Assembly (NCBI GenBank): GCA_027186245.1
Contig: CP114481.1
Coordinates: 19,747,501 to 19,811,500 of the forward strand
Direction: 5' to 3'
Origin: Coriaria nepalensis
Lineage: Eukaryota > Streptophyta > Magnoliopsida > Cucurbitales > Coriariaceae
Length of the DNA stretch: 64,000 nt
In this document: positions 40,733-54,599 of the stretch, piece after piece
Layout: every line of letters begins with the position of its first letter
Position numbering within the stretch: position 1 is the stretch's first letter
Notes under the pieces: generated by a model
The model's input: the letters and a program-made list of their open reading frames with translations, nothing else
Told to the model about the DNA's origin: nothing
Databases searched by the model: none
Position numbers and translations under genes: made by a program

Positions 40733-42840
40733 GAATTTGTTTAATCTTAGAGTCATCATCTCAATGACTCTTTGAAACTCACTAATTCATTTGAACACAA
40801 TTAAAATGAATTCTATTTTCGCACTTCGAACCCGACTTTCGTACAGAACTTGCTAATGATCATTTAAGGGCAAGTATGCGTTTGTTTTATTTGAGATTTA
40901 TGTCAACGAGTCTTTTCAAGTCACTAATGAATTTGAAAAAAATTCAAATGAATTCTATTTTTACACTTTAAACACTACTTTCGCAGATCACTTGCTGATG
41001 ATCTTTTTAAGACAAGTATGCATTTGATTTATCTTATGTTTATTTCAGTGAGTCTTTTCAAGACACTAAATCATTTGGAAGCCATTGGAGCGAATACTAT
41101 TTTCGCATTTCAATCACGACCATCGCGCATAGCTTGCATATTATTTTTTGAAGGCAAGTATGAATTTGTTTAATCTTAGAGTCATCATCTCAATGACTCT
41201 TTGAAAGTCACTAATTCATTTGAACACAATTAAAATGAATTCTATTTTCGCAATTCGAACCCGACTTTCATACCTAACTTGCTAATGATCATTTAAGGGC
41301 AATTATGTGTTTATTTTATTTGAGATTCATGTCAATGAGTCTTTTCAAGTCACTAATGAGTTTGAAAAAAATTCAAATGAATTCTATTTTTACACTTTAA
41401 ACATTACTTTCGCAGATCACTTGCTGATGATCTTTTTAAGACAAGTATGCATTTGATTTATCTTATGTTTATTTCAGTGAGTCTTTTCAAGACAATAAAT
41501 CATTTGGAAGCCATTGGAGCGAATACTTTTTTCGCATTTCAAACACGACTTTCGCGCATAGCTTGCATATGATTTTTTGAAGGCAAGTATGAATTTGTTT
41601 AATCTTAGACTCATCATCTCAATGACTCTTTGAAAGTCACTAATTCATTTGAACACAATTGAAATGAATTCTATTTTCGCACTTCGAACCCGACTTTCGT
41701 ACAGAACTTGCTAATGATCATTTAAGGGCAAGTATGCGTTTGTTTTATTTGAGATTTATGTCAACGAGTCTTTTCAAGTCACTAATGAATTTGAAAAAAA
41801 TTCAAATGAATTCTATTTTTACACTTTAAACACTACTTTCGCAGATCACTTGCTGATGATCTTTTTAAGACAAGTATGCATTTGATTTATCTTATGTTTA
41901 TTTCAGTGAGTCTTTTCAAGACAATAAATCATTTGGAAGCCATTGGAGCGAATACTATTTTCGCATTTCAAACACGACCATCGCGCATAGCTTGCATATT
42001 ATTTTTTGAAGGCAAGTATGAATTTGTTTAATCTTAGAGTCATCATCTCAATGACTCTTTGAAACTCACTAATTCATTTGAACACAATTAAAATGAATTC
42101 TATTTTCGCACTTCGAACCCGACTTTCATACATAACTTGCTAATGATCATTTTAGGGCAATTATGTGTTTATTTTATTTGAGATTCATGTCAATGAGTCT
42201 TTTCAAGTCACTAATGAGTTTGAAAAAAATTCAAATGAATTCTATTTTTACACTTTAAACACTACTTTCGCAGATCACTTGCTGATGATCTTTTTAAAAC
42301 AAGTATGCATTTGATTTATCTTATGTTTATTTCAGTGAGTCTTTTCAAGACAATAAATCATTCGGAAGCCATTAGAGCGAATACTTTTTTCGCATTTCAA
42401 ACACGACTTTCGCGCATAGCTTGCATATTATTTTTTGAAGGCAAGTATGAATTTGTTTATTCTTAGAGTCATCATCTCAATGACTCTTCCAAACTCACTA
42501 ATTCATTTGAACACAATTAAAATGAATTCTATCTTCGCACTTCGAACCCGACTTTCGTACAGAACTTGCTAATGATCCTTTAAGGGCAAGTATGCGTTTT
42601 TTTTATTTGAGATTTATGTGAACGAGTCTTTTCAAGTCACTAATGAATTTGAAAAAAATTCAAATGAATTCTATTTTTACACTTTAAACACTACTTTCGC
42701 AGATCACTTGCTGATGATCTTTTTAAGACAAGTATGCATTTGATTTATCTTATGTTTATTTCAGTGAGTCTTTTCAAGACAATAAATCATTTGGAAGCCA
42801 TTGGAGCGAATACTATTTTCGCATTTCAAACACGACCATC

Positions 42841-44550
42841 GCGCATAGCCATATTATTTTTTGAAGGCAAGTATGAATTTGTTTAATCTTAGAGTCATCA
42901 TCTCAATGACTCATTGAAAGTCACTAATTCATTTGAACACAATTAAAATGAATTCTATTTTCGCACTTCGAACCCGACTTTCGTACAGAACTTGCTAATG
43001 ATCATTTAAGGGCAAGTATGCGTTTGTTTTATTTGAGATTTATGTCAACGAGTCTTTTCAAGTCACTAATGAATTTGAAAAAAATTCAAATGAATTCTAT
43101 TTTTACACTTTAAACACTACTTTCGCAGATCACTTGCTGATGATCTTTTTAAAACAAGTATGCATTTGATTTATCTTATGTTTATTTCAGTGAGTCTTTT
43201 CAAGACAATAAATCATTCGGAAGCCATTGGAGCGAATACTATTTTCGCATTTCAAACACGACCATCGCGCATAGCTTGCATATTATTTTTTGAAGGCAAG
43301 TATGAATTTGTTTAATCTTAGAGTCATCATCTCAATGACTCTTTGAAAGTCACTAATTCATTTGAACACAATTAAAATGAATTCTATTTTCGGACTTCGA
43401 ACCCGACTTTCGTACAGAACTTGCTAATGATCATTTAACGGCAAGTATGCGTTTGTTTTATTTGAGATTTATGTCAACGAGTCTTTTCAAGTCACTAATG
43501 AATTTGAAAAAAATTCAAATGAATTCGATTTTTACACTTTAAACACTACTTTCGCAGATCACTTGCTGATGATCTTTTTAAGACAAGTATGCATTTGATT
43601 TATCTTATGTTTATTTCAGTGAGTCTTTTCAAGACAATAAATCAATTGGAAGCCATTGGAGCGAATACTATTTTCGCATTTCAAACACGACCATCGCGCA
43701 TAGCCATATTATTTTTTGAAGGCAAGTATGAATTTGTTTAATCTTAGAGTCATCATCTCAATGACTCATTGAAAGTCACTAATTCATTTGAACACAATTA
43801 AAATGAATTCTATTTTCGCACTTCGAACCCGACTTTCGTACAGAACTTGCTAATGATCATTTAAGGGCAAGTATGCGTTTGTTTTATTTGAGATTTATGT
43901 CAACGAGTCTTTTCAAGTCACTAATGAATTTGAAAAAAATTCAAATGAATTCTATTTTTACACTTTAAACACTACTTTCGCAGATCACTTGCTGATGATC
44001 TTTTTAAGACAAGTATGCATTTGATTTATCTTATGTTTATTTCAGTGAGTCTTTTCAAGACAATAAATCATTTGGAAGCCATTGGAGCGAATACTATTTT
44101 CGCATTTCAAACACTACCGTCGCGCATAGCTTGCATATTATTTTTTGAAGGCAAGTATGAATTTGTTTAATCTTAGAGTCATCATCTCAATGACTCTTTG
44201 AAAGTCACTAATTCATTTGAACACAATTAAAATGAATTCTATTTTCGGACTTCGAACCCGACTTTCGTACATAACTTGCTAATGATCATTTAACGGCAAG
44301 TATGCGTTTGTTTTATTTGAGATTTATGTCAACGAGTCTTTTCAAGTCACTAATGAATTTGAAAAAAATTCAAATGAATTCGATTTTTACACTTTAAACA
44401 CTACTTTCGCAGATCACTTGCTGATGATCTTTTTAAGACAAGTATGCATTTGATTTATCTTATGTTTATTTCAGTGAGTCTTTTCAAGACAATAAATCAA
44501 TTGGAAGCCATTGGAGCGAATACTATTTTCGCATTTCAAACACTACCGTC
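42841..44550. repeat. 855 bp two-HOR tandem duplication with a 3 bp deletion marker
   Basis: The C monomer tail CATAGCTTGCATATT has lost TTG, giving CATAGCCATATT, at 42841, 43696 and 44551. These sites are exactly 855 bp apart (2 x 429 minus 3). The first two are both followed by GACTCATTGAAAG. The units differ at a few sites, for example CACGACCATCGCGC against CACTACCGTCGCGC. A dimer of HORs was therefore amplified after the deletion arose. Confidence 0.85.
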
Positions 44551-45429
44551 GCGCATAGCCATATTATTTTTTGAAGGCAAGTATGAATTTGTTTAATCTT
44601 AGAGTCATCATCTCAATGACTCTTTGAAAGTCACTAATTCATTTGAACACAATTAAAATGAATTCTATTTTCGCACTTCGAACCCCACTTTCGTACATAA
44701 CTTGCTAATGATCATTTAAGGGCAAGTATGCTTTTGTTTTATTTGAGATTCATGTCAATGAGTCTTTTCAAGTCACTAATGAATTTGAAAAAAATTCAAA
44801 TGAATTCTATTTTTACACTTTAAACACTGCTTTCGCGGATCACTTGCTGATGATCTTTTTAAGACAAGTATGCATTTGATTTATCTTATATTTATTTCAA
44901 TGATTCTTTTCAAGACAATAAATAATTTCGAAGCCATTGGAGCGAATACTATTTTCGCATTTCAAACACGACTTTCGCGCATAGCTTGCATATGATTTTT
45001 TGAAGGCAAGTATGAATTTGTTTAATCTTAGACTCATCATCTCAATGACTCTTTGAAAGTCACTAATTCATTTGAACACAATTAAAATGAATTCTATTTT
45101 CGCAATTCGAACCCGACTTTCATACATAACTTGCTAATGATCATTTAAGGGCAATTATGCGTTTATTTTATTTGAGATTTCTGGCAATGAGTCTTTTTAA
45201 GTCACTAATGAATTTGAAAAAAATTCAAATGAATTCTATTTTTACACTTTAAACACTACTTTCGCAGATCACTTGCTGATGATCTCTTTAAGACAAGTAT
45301 GCATTTGATTTATCTTATGTTTATTTCAGTGAGTCTTTTCAAGACAATAAATCATTTGGAAGCCATTGGAGCGAATACTATTTTCGCATTTCAAACACGA
45401 CTTTCGCGCATAGCTTGCATATTATTTTT

Positions 45430-46390
45430 TGAAGGCAAGTATGAATTTGTTTAATCTTAGAGTCATCATCTCAATGACTCTTTGAAAGTCACTAATTCAT
45501 TTGAACACAATTAAAATGAATTCTATTTTCGCACTTCGAACCCGACTTTCGTACAGAACTTGCTAATGATCATTTAAGGGCAAGTATGCGTTTGTTTTAT
45601 TTGAGATTTATGTCAACGAGTCTTTTCAAGTCACTAATGAATTTGAAAAAAATTCAAATGAATTCTATTTTTACACTTTAAACACTACTTTCGCAGATCA
45701 CTTGCTGATGATCTTTTTAAGACAAGTATGCATTTGATTTATCTTATATTTATTTCTATGATTCTTTTCAAGACAATAAATAATTTGGAAGCCATTGGAG
45801 CGAATACTATTTTCGCATTTCAAACACGACTTTCGCGCATAGCTTGCATATGATTTTTTGAAGGCAAGTATGAATTTCTTTAATCTTAGAGTCATCATCT
45901 CAATAACTCTTTGAAAGTCACTAATTCATTTGAACACAATTAAAATGAATTCTATTTTGGCACTTCGAACCCGACTTTCGTACAGAACTTGCTAATGATC
46001 ATTTAAGGGCAAGTATGCGTTTGTTTTATTTGAGATTTATGTCAACGAGTCTTTTCAAGTCGCTAATGAATTTGAAAAAAATTCAAATGAATTCGATTTT
46101 TACACTTTAAACACTACTTTCGCAGATCACTTGCTGATGATCTTTTTAAGACAAGTATGCATTTGATTTATCTTATGTTTATTTCAGTGAGTCTTTTCAA
46201 GACAATAAATCATTTGGAAGACATTGGAGCGAATACTATTTTCGCATTTCAAACACGACCATCGCGCATAGCTTGCATATTATTTTTTGAAGGCAAGTAT
46301 GAATTTGTTTAATCTTAGAGTCATCGTCTCAATGACTCTTTGAAAGTCACTAATTCATTTGAACACAATTAAAATGAATTCTATTTTCGC
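45430..46390. repeat. Left member of a spaced 8-HOR duplication
   Basis: About 0.95 kb that recurs at 48861-49820 (offset 3431), including the private TTTCTATGATTCTTTTC and CTCAATAACTC variants (near 45750 and 45900) and GGAAGACATTGG. One difference is TTTTGGCACTTCG near 45957 against TTTTCGCACTTCG. The offset happens to equal that of the 4.3-11.1 kb duplication, but it is a separate event with different variants. Confidence 0.8.
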
Positions 46391-47979
46391 ACTTCGAACA
46401 CGACTTTCGTACATAACTTCCTAATGATCATTTAAGGGCAAGTATGCGTTTGTTTTATTTGAGATTCATGTCAATGAGTCTTTTCATGTCACTAATGAAT
46501 TTGAAAAAAATTCAAATGAATTCTATTTTTACACTTTAAACACTACTTTCGCGGATTACTTGCTGATGATCTTTTTAAGACAAGTATGCATTTGATTTAT
46601 CTTATATTTATTTCAATGAGTCTTTTCAAGACAATAAATAATTTGGAAGCCATTGGAGCGAATACTATTCTCGCATTTCAAACACGACTTTCGCGCATAG
46701 CTTGCATATGATTTTTTGAAGGCAAGTATGAATTTCTTTAATCTTAGAGTCATCACCTCAATGACTCTTTGAAAGTCACTAATTCATTTGAACACAATTA
46801 AAATGAATTCTATTTTCGCAATTCGAACCCGACTTTCGTACATAACTTGCTAATGATCATTTAAAGGCAATTATGTGTTTATTTTATTTGAGATTCATGT
46901 CAATGAGTCTTTCAAGTCACTAATGAATTTGAAAAAAATTCAACTGAATTCTATTTTTACACTTTAAACACTACTTTCGCAGATCACTTGCTGATGATCT
47001 TTTTAAGACAAGTATGCATTTGATTTATCTTATGTTTATTTCAGTGAGTCTTTTCAAGACAATAAATCATTTGGAAGCCATTGGAGCGAATACTATTTTC
47101 GCATTTCAAACACGACCATCGCGCATAGCTTGCATATTATTTTTTGAAGGCAAGTATGAATTTGTTTAATCTTAGAGTCATCATCTCAGTGACTCTTTGA
47201 AAGTCACTAATTCATTTGAACACAATTAAAATGAATTCTATTTTCGCACTTCGAACCCGACTTTCGTACATAACTGGCTAATGATCATTTACGGGCAAGT
47301 ATGCCTTTGTTTTATTTGAGATTCATGTCAATGAGTCTTTTCAAGTCACTAATGAATTTGAAAAAAATTCAAATGAATTCTATTTTTACACTTTAAACAC
47401 TGCTTTCGTGGATCACTTGCTGATGATCTTTTTAAGACAAGTATGCATTTGATTTATCTTATATTTATTTCAATGATTCTTTTCAAGACAATAAATAATT
47501 TGGAAGCCATTGGAGCGAATACTATTTTCGCATTTCAAACACGACTTTCGCGCATAGCTTGCATATGATTTTTTGAAGGCAAGTATGAATTTCTTTAATC
47601 TTAGAGTCATCACCTCAATGACTCTGTGAAAGTCACTAATTCATTTGAACACAATTAAAATGAATTCTATTTTCGCAATTCGAACCCGACTTTCGTACAT
47701 AACTTGCTAATGATCATTTAAGGGCAATTATGTGTTTATTTTATTTGAGATTCATGTCAATCAGTCTTTTCAAGTCACTAATGAATTTGAAAAAAATTCA
47801 ACTGAATTCGATTTTTACACTTTAAACACTACTTTCGCAGATCACTTGCTGATGATCTTTTTAGGACAAGTATGCATTTGATTTATCTTATGTTTATTTC
47901 AGTGAGTCTTTTCAAGACAATAAATCATTTGGAAGCCATTGGAGCGAATACTATTTTCGCATTTCAAACACGACCATCG

Positions 47980-48890
47980 CGCATAGCTTGCATATTATTT
48001 TTTGAAGGCAAGTATGAATTTGTTTAATCTTAGAGTCATCGTCTCAATGACTCTTTGAAAGTCACTAATTCATTTGAACACAATTAAAATGAATCCTATT
48101 TTCGCACTTCGAACACGACTTTCGTACATAACTTCCTAATGATCATTTAAGGGCAAGTATGCGTTTGTTTTATTTGAGATTCATGTCAATGAGTCTTTTC
48201 AAGTCACTAATTTATTTGCAAACAATTCAAATGAATTCTATTTTTGCACTTCAAACACTACTTTCCCACACCACTTGCTAATGATCTTTTTAAGACAAGT
48301 ATGCATTTGATTTATCTTATATTTATTTCAATGAGTCTTTTCAAGACAATAAATCATTTGTAAGCAATTGGAGCGAATACTATTTTCACATTCCAAACAC
48401 GACTTTCGCGCAGAGCTTGCATATGATTTTTTGAAGGCAAGTATGAATTTGTTTAATCTTAGAGTCATCATCTCAATGACTCTTCGAAAGTCACTAATTC
48501 ATTTGAACACAATTAAAATGAATTCTATTTTCGCAATTCGAACCCGACTTTCGTACATAACTTGCTAATGATCATTTAAGGGCAATTATGTGTTTATTTT
48601 ATTTGAGATTCATGTCAATCAGTCTTTTCAAGTCACTAATGAATTTGAAAAAAATTCAACTGAATTCGATTTTTACACTTTAAACACTACTTTCGCAGAT
48701 CACTTGCTGATGATCTTTTTAGGACAAGTATGCATTTGATTTATCTTATGTTTATTTCAGTGAGTCTTTTCAAGACAATAAATCATTTGGAAGCCATTGG
48801 AGCGAATACTATTTTCGCATTCCAAACACGACCATCGCGCATAGCTTGCATATTATGTTTTGAAGGCAAGTATGAATTTGTTTAATCTTA
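47980..48890. repeat. Left member of a 5-HOR-spaced duplication
   Basis: Recurs at about 50125-51035 (offset 2145), sharing AATGAATCCTATTTTCGC, TTCGAACACGAC, ACTTCCTAATG, a TTTGCAAACAATTC B monomer, CGCGCAGAGCTTGC and the TATTATGTTTTG tail. Differences are few, for example CACTTCAAACAC against CACTTCAGACAC in B and CATTTGTAAGC against CATTTGGAAGC in C. Confidence 0.8.
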
Positions 48891-49820
48891 GAGTCATCAT
48901 CTCAATGACTCTTTGAAAGTCACTAATTCATTTGAACACAATTAAAATGAATTCTATTTTCGCACTTCGAACCCGACTTTCGTACAGAACTTGCTAATGA
49001 TCATTTAAGGGCAAGTATGCGTTTGTTTTATTTGAGATTTATGTCAACGAGTCTTTTCAAGTCACTAATGAATTTGAAAAAAATTCAAATGAATTCTATT
49101 TTTACACTTTAAACACTACTTTCGCAGATCACTTGCTGATGATCTTTTTAAGACAAGTATGCATTTGATTTATCTTATATTTATTTCTATGATTCTTTTC
49201 AAGACAATAAATAATTTGGAAGCCATTGGAGCGAATACTATTTTCGCATTTCAAACACGACTTTCGCGCATAGCTTGCATATGATTTTTTGAAGGCAAGT
49301 ATGAATTTCTTTAATCTTAGAGTCATCATCTCAATAACTCTTTGAAAGTCACTAATTCATTTGAACACAATTAAAATGAATTCTATTTTCGCACTTCGAA
49401 CCCGACTTTCGTACAGAACTTGCTAATGATCATTTAAGGGCAAGTATGCGTTTGTTTTATTTGAGATTTATGTCAACGAGTCTTTTCAAGTCGCTAATGA
49501 ATTTGAAAAAAATTCAAATGAATTCGATTTTTACACTTTAAACACTACTTTCGCAGATCACTTGCTGATGATCTTTTTAAGACAAGTATGCATTTGATTT
49601 ATCTTATGTTTATTTCAGTGAGTCTTTTCAAGACAATAAATCATTTGGAAGACATTGGAGCGAATACTATTTTCGCATTTCAAACACGACCATCGCGCAT
49701 AGCTTGCATATTATTTTTTGAAGGCAAGTATGAATTTGTTTAATCTTAGAGTCATCGTCTCAATGACTCTTTGAAAGTCACTAATTCATTTGAACACAAT
49801 TAAAATGAATTCTATTTTCG
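48861..49820. repeat. Right member of the spaced 8-HOR duplication
   Basis: Matches 45430-46390 at offset 3431 until the A monomer after GTCATCGTCTC, where the left member has CACTTCGAACACGAC and this one has CAATTCGAACCCGAC. The breakpoint thus lies within about 80 bp of the dyad at the start of A. Confidence 0.8.
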
Positions 49821-50124
49821 CAATTCGAACCCGACTTTCGTACATAACTTGCTAATGATCATTTAAGGGCAATTATGTGTTTATTTTATTTGAGATTCAT
49901 GTCAATCAGTCTTTTCAAGTCACTAATGAATTTGAAAAAAATTCAACTGAATTCTATTTTTACACTTTAAACACTACTTTCGCAGATCACTTGCTGATGA
50001 TCTTTTTAAGACAAGTATGCATTTGATTTATCTTATGTTTATTTCAGTGAGTCTTTTCAAGACAATAAATCATTTGGAAGCCATTGGAGCGAATACTATT
50101 TTCGCATTTCAAACACGACCATCG

Positions 50125-51035
50125 CGCATAGCTTGCATATTATTTTTTGAAGGCAAGTATGAATTTGTTTAATCTTAGAGTCATCGTCTCAATGACTCTT
50201 TGAAAGTCACTAATTCATTTGAACACAATTAAAATGAATCCTATTTTCGCACTTCGAACACGACTTTCGTACATAACTTCCTAATGATCATTTAAGGGCA
50301 AGTATGCGTTTGTTTTATTTGAGATTCATGTCAATGAGTCTTTTCAAGTCACTAATTTATTTGCAAACAATTCAAATGAATTCTATTTTTGCACTTCAGA
50401 CACTACTTTCCCACACCACTTGCTAATGATCTTTTTAAGACAAGTATGCATTTGATTTATCTTATATTTATTTCAATGAGTCTTTTCAAGACAATAAATC
50501 ATTTGGAAGCAATTGGAGCGAATACTATTTTCGCATTCCAAACACGACTTTCGCGCAGAGCTTGCATATGATTTTTTGAAGGCAAGTATGAATTTGTTTA
50601 ATCTTAGAGTCATCATCTCAATGACTCTTCGAAAGTCACTAATTCATTTGAACACAATTAAAATGAATTCTATTTTCGCAATTCGAACCCGACTTTCGTA
50701 CATAACTTGCTAATGATCATTTAAGGGCAATTATGTGTTTATTTTATTTGAGATTCATGTCAATCAGTCTTTTCAAGTCACTAATGAATTTGAAAAAAAT
50801 TCAACTGAATTCGATTTTTACACTTTAAACACTACTTTCGCAGATCACTTGCTGATGATCTTTTTAGGACAAGTATGCATTTGATTTATCTTATGTTTAT
50901 TTCAATGAGTCTTTTCAAGACAATAAATCATTTGGAAGCCATTGGAGCGAATACTATTTTCGCATTCCAAACACGACCATCCCGCATAGCTTGCATATTA
51001 TGTTTTGAAGGCAAGTATGAATTTGTTTAATCTTA
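50125..51035. repeat. Right member of the 5-HOR-spaced duplication
   Basis: Second copy of the 47980-48890 segment. A third, partial relative of its A/B part (AATGAATCCTATTTTCGC) appears near 51522, about 3 HORs further on, marking the edge of this subtype before the right-hand zone. Confidence 0.8.
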
Positions 51036-53659
51036 GAGTCATCGTCTCAATGACTCTTTGAAAGTCACTAATTCATTTGAACACAATTAAAATGAATTCT
51101 ATTTTCGCAATTCGAACCCGACTTTCGTACATAACTTGCTAATGATCATTTAAGGGCAATTATGTGTTTATTTTATTTGAGATTCATGTCAATCAGTCTT
51201 TTCAAGTCACTAATGAATTTGAAAAAAATTCAACTGAATTCTATTTTTACACTTTAAACACTACTTTCGCAGATCACTTGCTGATGATCTCTTTAAGACA
51301 AGTATGCATTTGATTTATCTTATGTTTATTTCAGTGAGTCTTTTCAAGACAATAAATCATTTGGAAGCCATTGGAGCGAATACTATTTTCGCATTTCAAA
51401 CACGACCATCGCGCAGAGCTTGCATATTATTTTTTGAAGGCAAGTATGAATTTGTTTAATCTTAGAGTCATCGTCTCAATGACTCTTTGAAAGTCACTAA
51501 TTCATATGAACACAATTAAAATGAATCCTATTTTCGCACTTCGAACACGACTTTCGTACATAACTTCCTAATGATCATTTAAGGGCAAGTATGCGTTTGT
51601 TTTATTTGAGATTCATGTCAATGAGTCTTTTCAAGTCACTAATTTATTTGCAAACAATTCAAATGAATTCTATTTTTGCACTTCAAACACTACTTTCCCA
51701 CACCACTTGCTAATGATCTTTTTAAGACAAGTATGCATTTGATTTATCTTATATTTATTTCAATGAGTCTTTTCAAGACAATAAATCATTTGGAAGCCAT
51801 TGGAGCGAATACTATTTTCGCATTTCAAACACTACTTTCGCGCATAGCTTGCATATTATTTTTTGAAAGCAAGTACGAATTTGTTTAATCTTAGAGTCAT
51901 CATCTCAATGACTCTTTGAAAGTCATTAATTCATTTGAAAGCAATTAAAATGAATTCTATTTCCGCACTTCGAACCTGACTTTCGTACATAAGTTGCTAA
52001 TTATCATTTAAGGGCTAGTATGGATTTGTTTTAGTTGAGATTCATGTCAATGAGTCTTTTCAAGTCACTTGTTTATTTGAAAACAATTCAAATGAATTCT
52101 ATTTTTGCACTTCAAAACTACTTTCCCACATCACTTGCTAATGATCTTTTTAAGACAAGTATGCATTTGATTTATCTTATATTTATTTCATTGAGTCTTT
52201 TCAAGACAATAAATCATTTGGAAGCCATTGGAGCGAATACTATTTTCGCATTTCAAACACGACTTTCGCGCATAGCTTGCATATTATTTTTTGAAAGCAA
52301 GTACAAATTTATTTAATCTTAGAGTCATCATCTCAACGACTCTTTGAAAGTCATTAATTCATTTGAAGACAATTAAAATGAATTTATTTTCGCACTTCGA
52401 ACCTCACTTTCGTACATAACTTGCTATTGATCATTTAAGGGCAAGTATGCGTTTGTTTTATTTGAGATTCACGTCAATGAGTCTTTTCAAGTCACTAATG
52501 CATTTGAAAAAAATTCAAACGAATTCTATTTTTACACTTTAAACACTACTTTCGCGGGTCACTTGTTGATGATCTTTTTAAGACAAGTATGCATTTCATT
52601 TATCTTACATTCATGTCAATGAGTCTTTTCAGGACAATAAATCATTTGGATGCCATTAGAGCGAATACTATTTTCGCATTTTAAACGCGACTATCGCACA
52701 TAGCTTGCATATGATTTTTTGAAGGCAAGTATGAATTTGTTTAATCTTAGAGTCATCATCTCAATGACTCTTTCAAAGTCACTAATTCATTTGAACACAA
52801 TTAAAATGAATTCTATTTTCGCACTTCGAACCCGACTTTCGTACATAACTTGCTAATTATCATTTAAGGCCAAGTATGCGTTTGTTTTATTTGAGATTCA
52901 TGTCAACGAGTCTTTTCAAGTCACTAATGCATTTGAAAAAAATTCAAATGAATTCTATTTTTACACTTTAAACACTACATTCGCGGATCACTTGTTGATA
53001 ATCTTTTTAAGACAAGTATGCATTTGTTTTATCTTATATTCATTTCAATGTGTCTCTTCAAGACACTAAATCATTTGGAAGCCATTGGAACGAATACTAT
53101 TTTCGCATTTCAAATACGGCTTTCGCGCATAGCTTGCATATGATTTTTTGAAGGCAAGTATGAATTTGTCTAATCTTAGAGTCATCGTCTCAATGACTCT
53201 TTGAAAGTCATTAATTCATTTGAAAGCAATTAAAATGAATTCTATTTTCGCATTTCGAACCCGACTTTCGTACATAACTTGCTAATTATCATTTAAGGGC
53301 TAGTATGGATTTGTTTTAGTTGAGATTCATGTCAATGAGTCTTTTCAAATCACTTATTTATTTGAAAACAATTCAAATGAATTCTATTTTTGCACTTCAA
53401 ACAAGACTTTCCCAAATCACTTGCTAATGATCTTTTTAAAATCAAGTATGCATTTGTTTTATCTTATATTCATTTCAATGTGTTTTTTCAAGACACGAAA
53501 TCATTTGGAAGCCATTGGAGCGAATACTATTTTCGTATTTCAAACACGGCTTTCGCGCATAGCTTGCATATTTTATTTTGAAGGCAAGTATGAATTTGTT
53601 TAATCTTAGAGTCATTATCTCAATGACTCTTTGAAAGTCATTGATTCATTTGAAAGCAA

Positions 53660-54100
53660 TTAAAATGAATTCTATTTTCGCACTTCGAACCCGACATTCG
53701 TACATAACTTGCTAATGATCATTTAAGGGAAAGTATGCGTTTGTTTTATTTGAGATTTATGTCAATGAGTCTTTTCAAGTCACTAATGCATTTGAAAAAA
53801 ATTCAAATGAATTCTATTTTTACACTTTAAACACTACTTTCGCGGATCACTTGTTGATAATCTTTTTAAGACAAGTATGCATTTCATTTATCTTATATTT
53901 ATTTCAATGAGTCTTTTCAAGACAATAAATCATTTGGAAGCCATTGGAGCGAATACGATTTTCGCATTTCAAACAAGACTTTCTTACATAGCTTGCATAT
54001 TATTTTTTGAAGGCAAGTATGAATTTGTTTAATCTTAGAGTCCTCATCTCAATGACGCTTTGAAAGTCATTAGTTCATTTGAAAGCAATTAAAATGAATT
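53660..54100. repeat. Left member of a 10-HOR-spaced duplication
   Basis: One HOR carrying AAGGGAAAGTATGCG, GACTTTC TTACATAGC and the rare CTCAATGACGCTTTGAAAGTCATTAG variant. It recurs at about 57957-58397, offset 4297 (GAGTCC at 54038 and 58335). The sequence following the right member does not continue this parent. It switches to AATTCGATTTTCGC...GACTTTTGTAC as seen near 55815-55855, so the copies share only part of their context. Confidence 0.7.
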
Positions 54101-54599
54101 CTATTTTCGCACTGCGAACCCGACATATGTAAATAACTTGCTAATGATCATTTAGAGGAAAGTATGCATTTCTTTTCTTTGAGATTCATGTCAATGAGTC
54201 TTTTCAAGTCACTAATTTATTTGAAAACAATTCAAATGAATTCTATTTTTGCACTTCAAACACTACTTCCCCACATCACTTGCTAATGATCTTTTTAAGA
54301 CAAGTTTGCATTTGTTTTATCTTATATTCAATTCAATGTGTCTTTTCAAGACACTAAATCATTTGGAAGCCATTGGAGCGAATACTATTTTTGCATTTCA
54401 AACACGGCTTTCGCGCATAGCTTGCATATGATTTTTTGAAGGCAAGTATAAATTTGTTTAATCTTAGAGTCATCATCTCAATGACTCTTTGAAAGTCATT
54501 AATTCATTTAAAAGCAATTAAAATGAATTCTATTTTCGCACCTCGAACCCGACTTTCGTACATAACTTGCTAATTATCATTTAAGGGCTAGTATGGATT

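Larger units (their letters stand above)
40304..51880. repeat. Right-centre zone: GAATTTGAAAAAAATTC B subtype
   Basis: B monomers read AATGA(A/G)TTTGAAAAAAATTCAA(A/C)TG and CGCAGATCACTTGCTGATGATC; C monomers often read TTATGTTTATTTCAGTGAGTC and end CATATTATTTTTTG. Monomer order and 429 bp spacing are unchanged, so a new subtype has replaced the older one over about 27 HORs. Several internal duplications of 2, 5 and 8 HORs occur (listed separately). From 46.3 to 51.5 kb many A monomers carry GTCATCGTCTC. Confidence 0.85.

Noticed and set aside
22985..49329. Minus-strand frames of 66 codons (near 22985-23185, 33698-33898, 45698-45898 and 49129-49329)
   Set aside because: These are the reverse of C and the start of A, open in a few copies only. 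No independent coding evidence.
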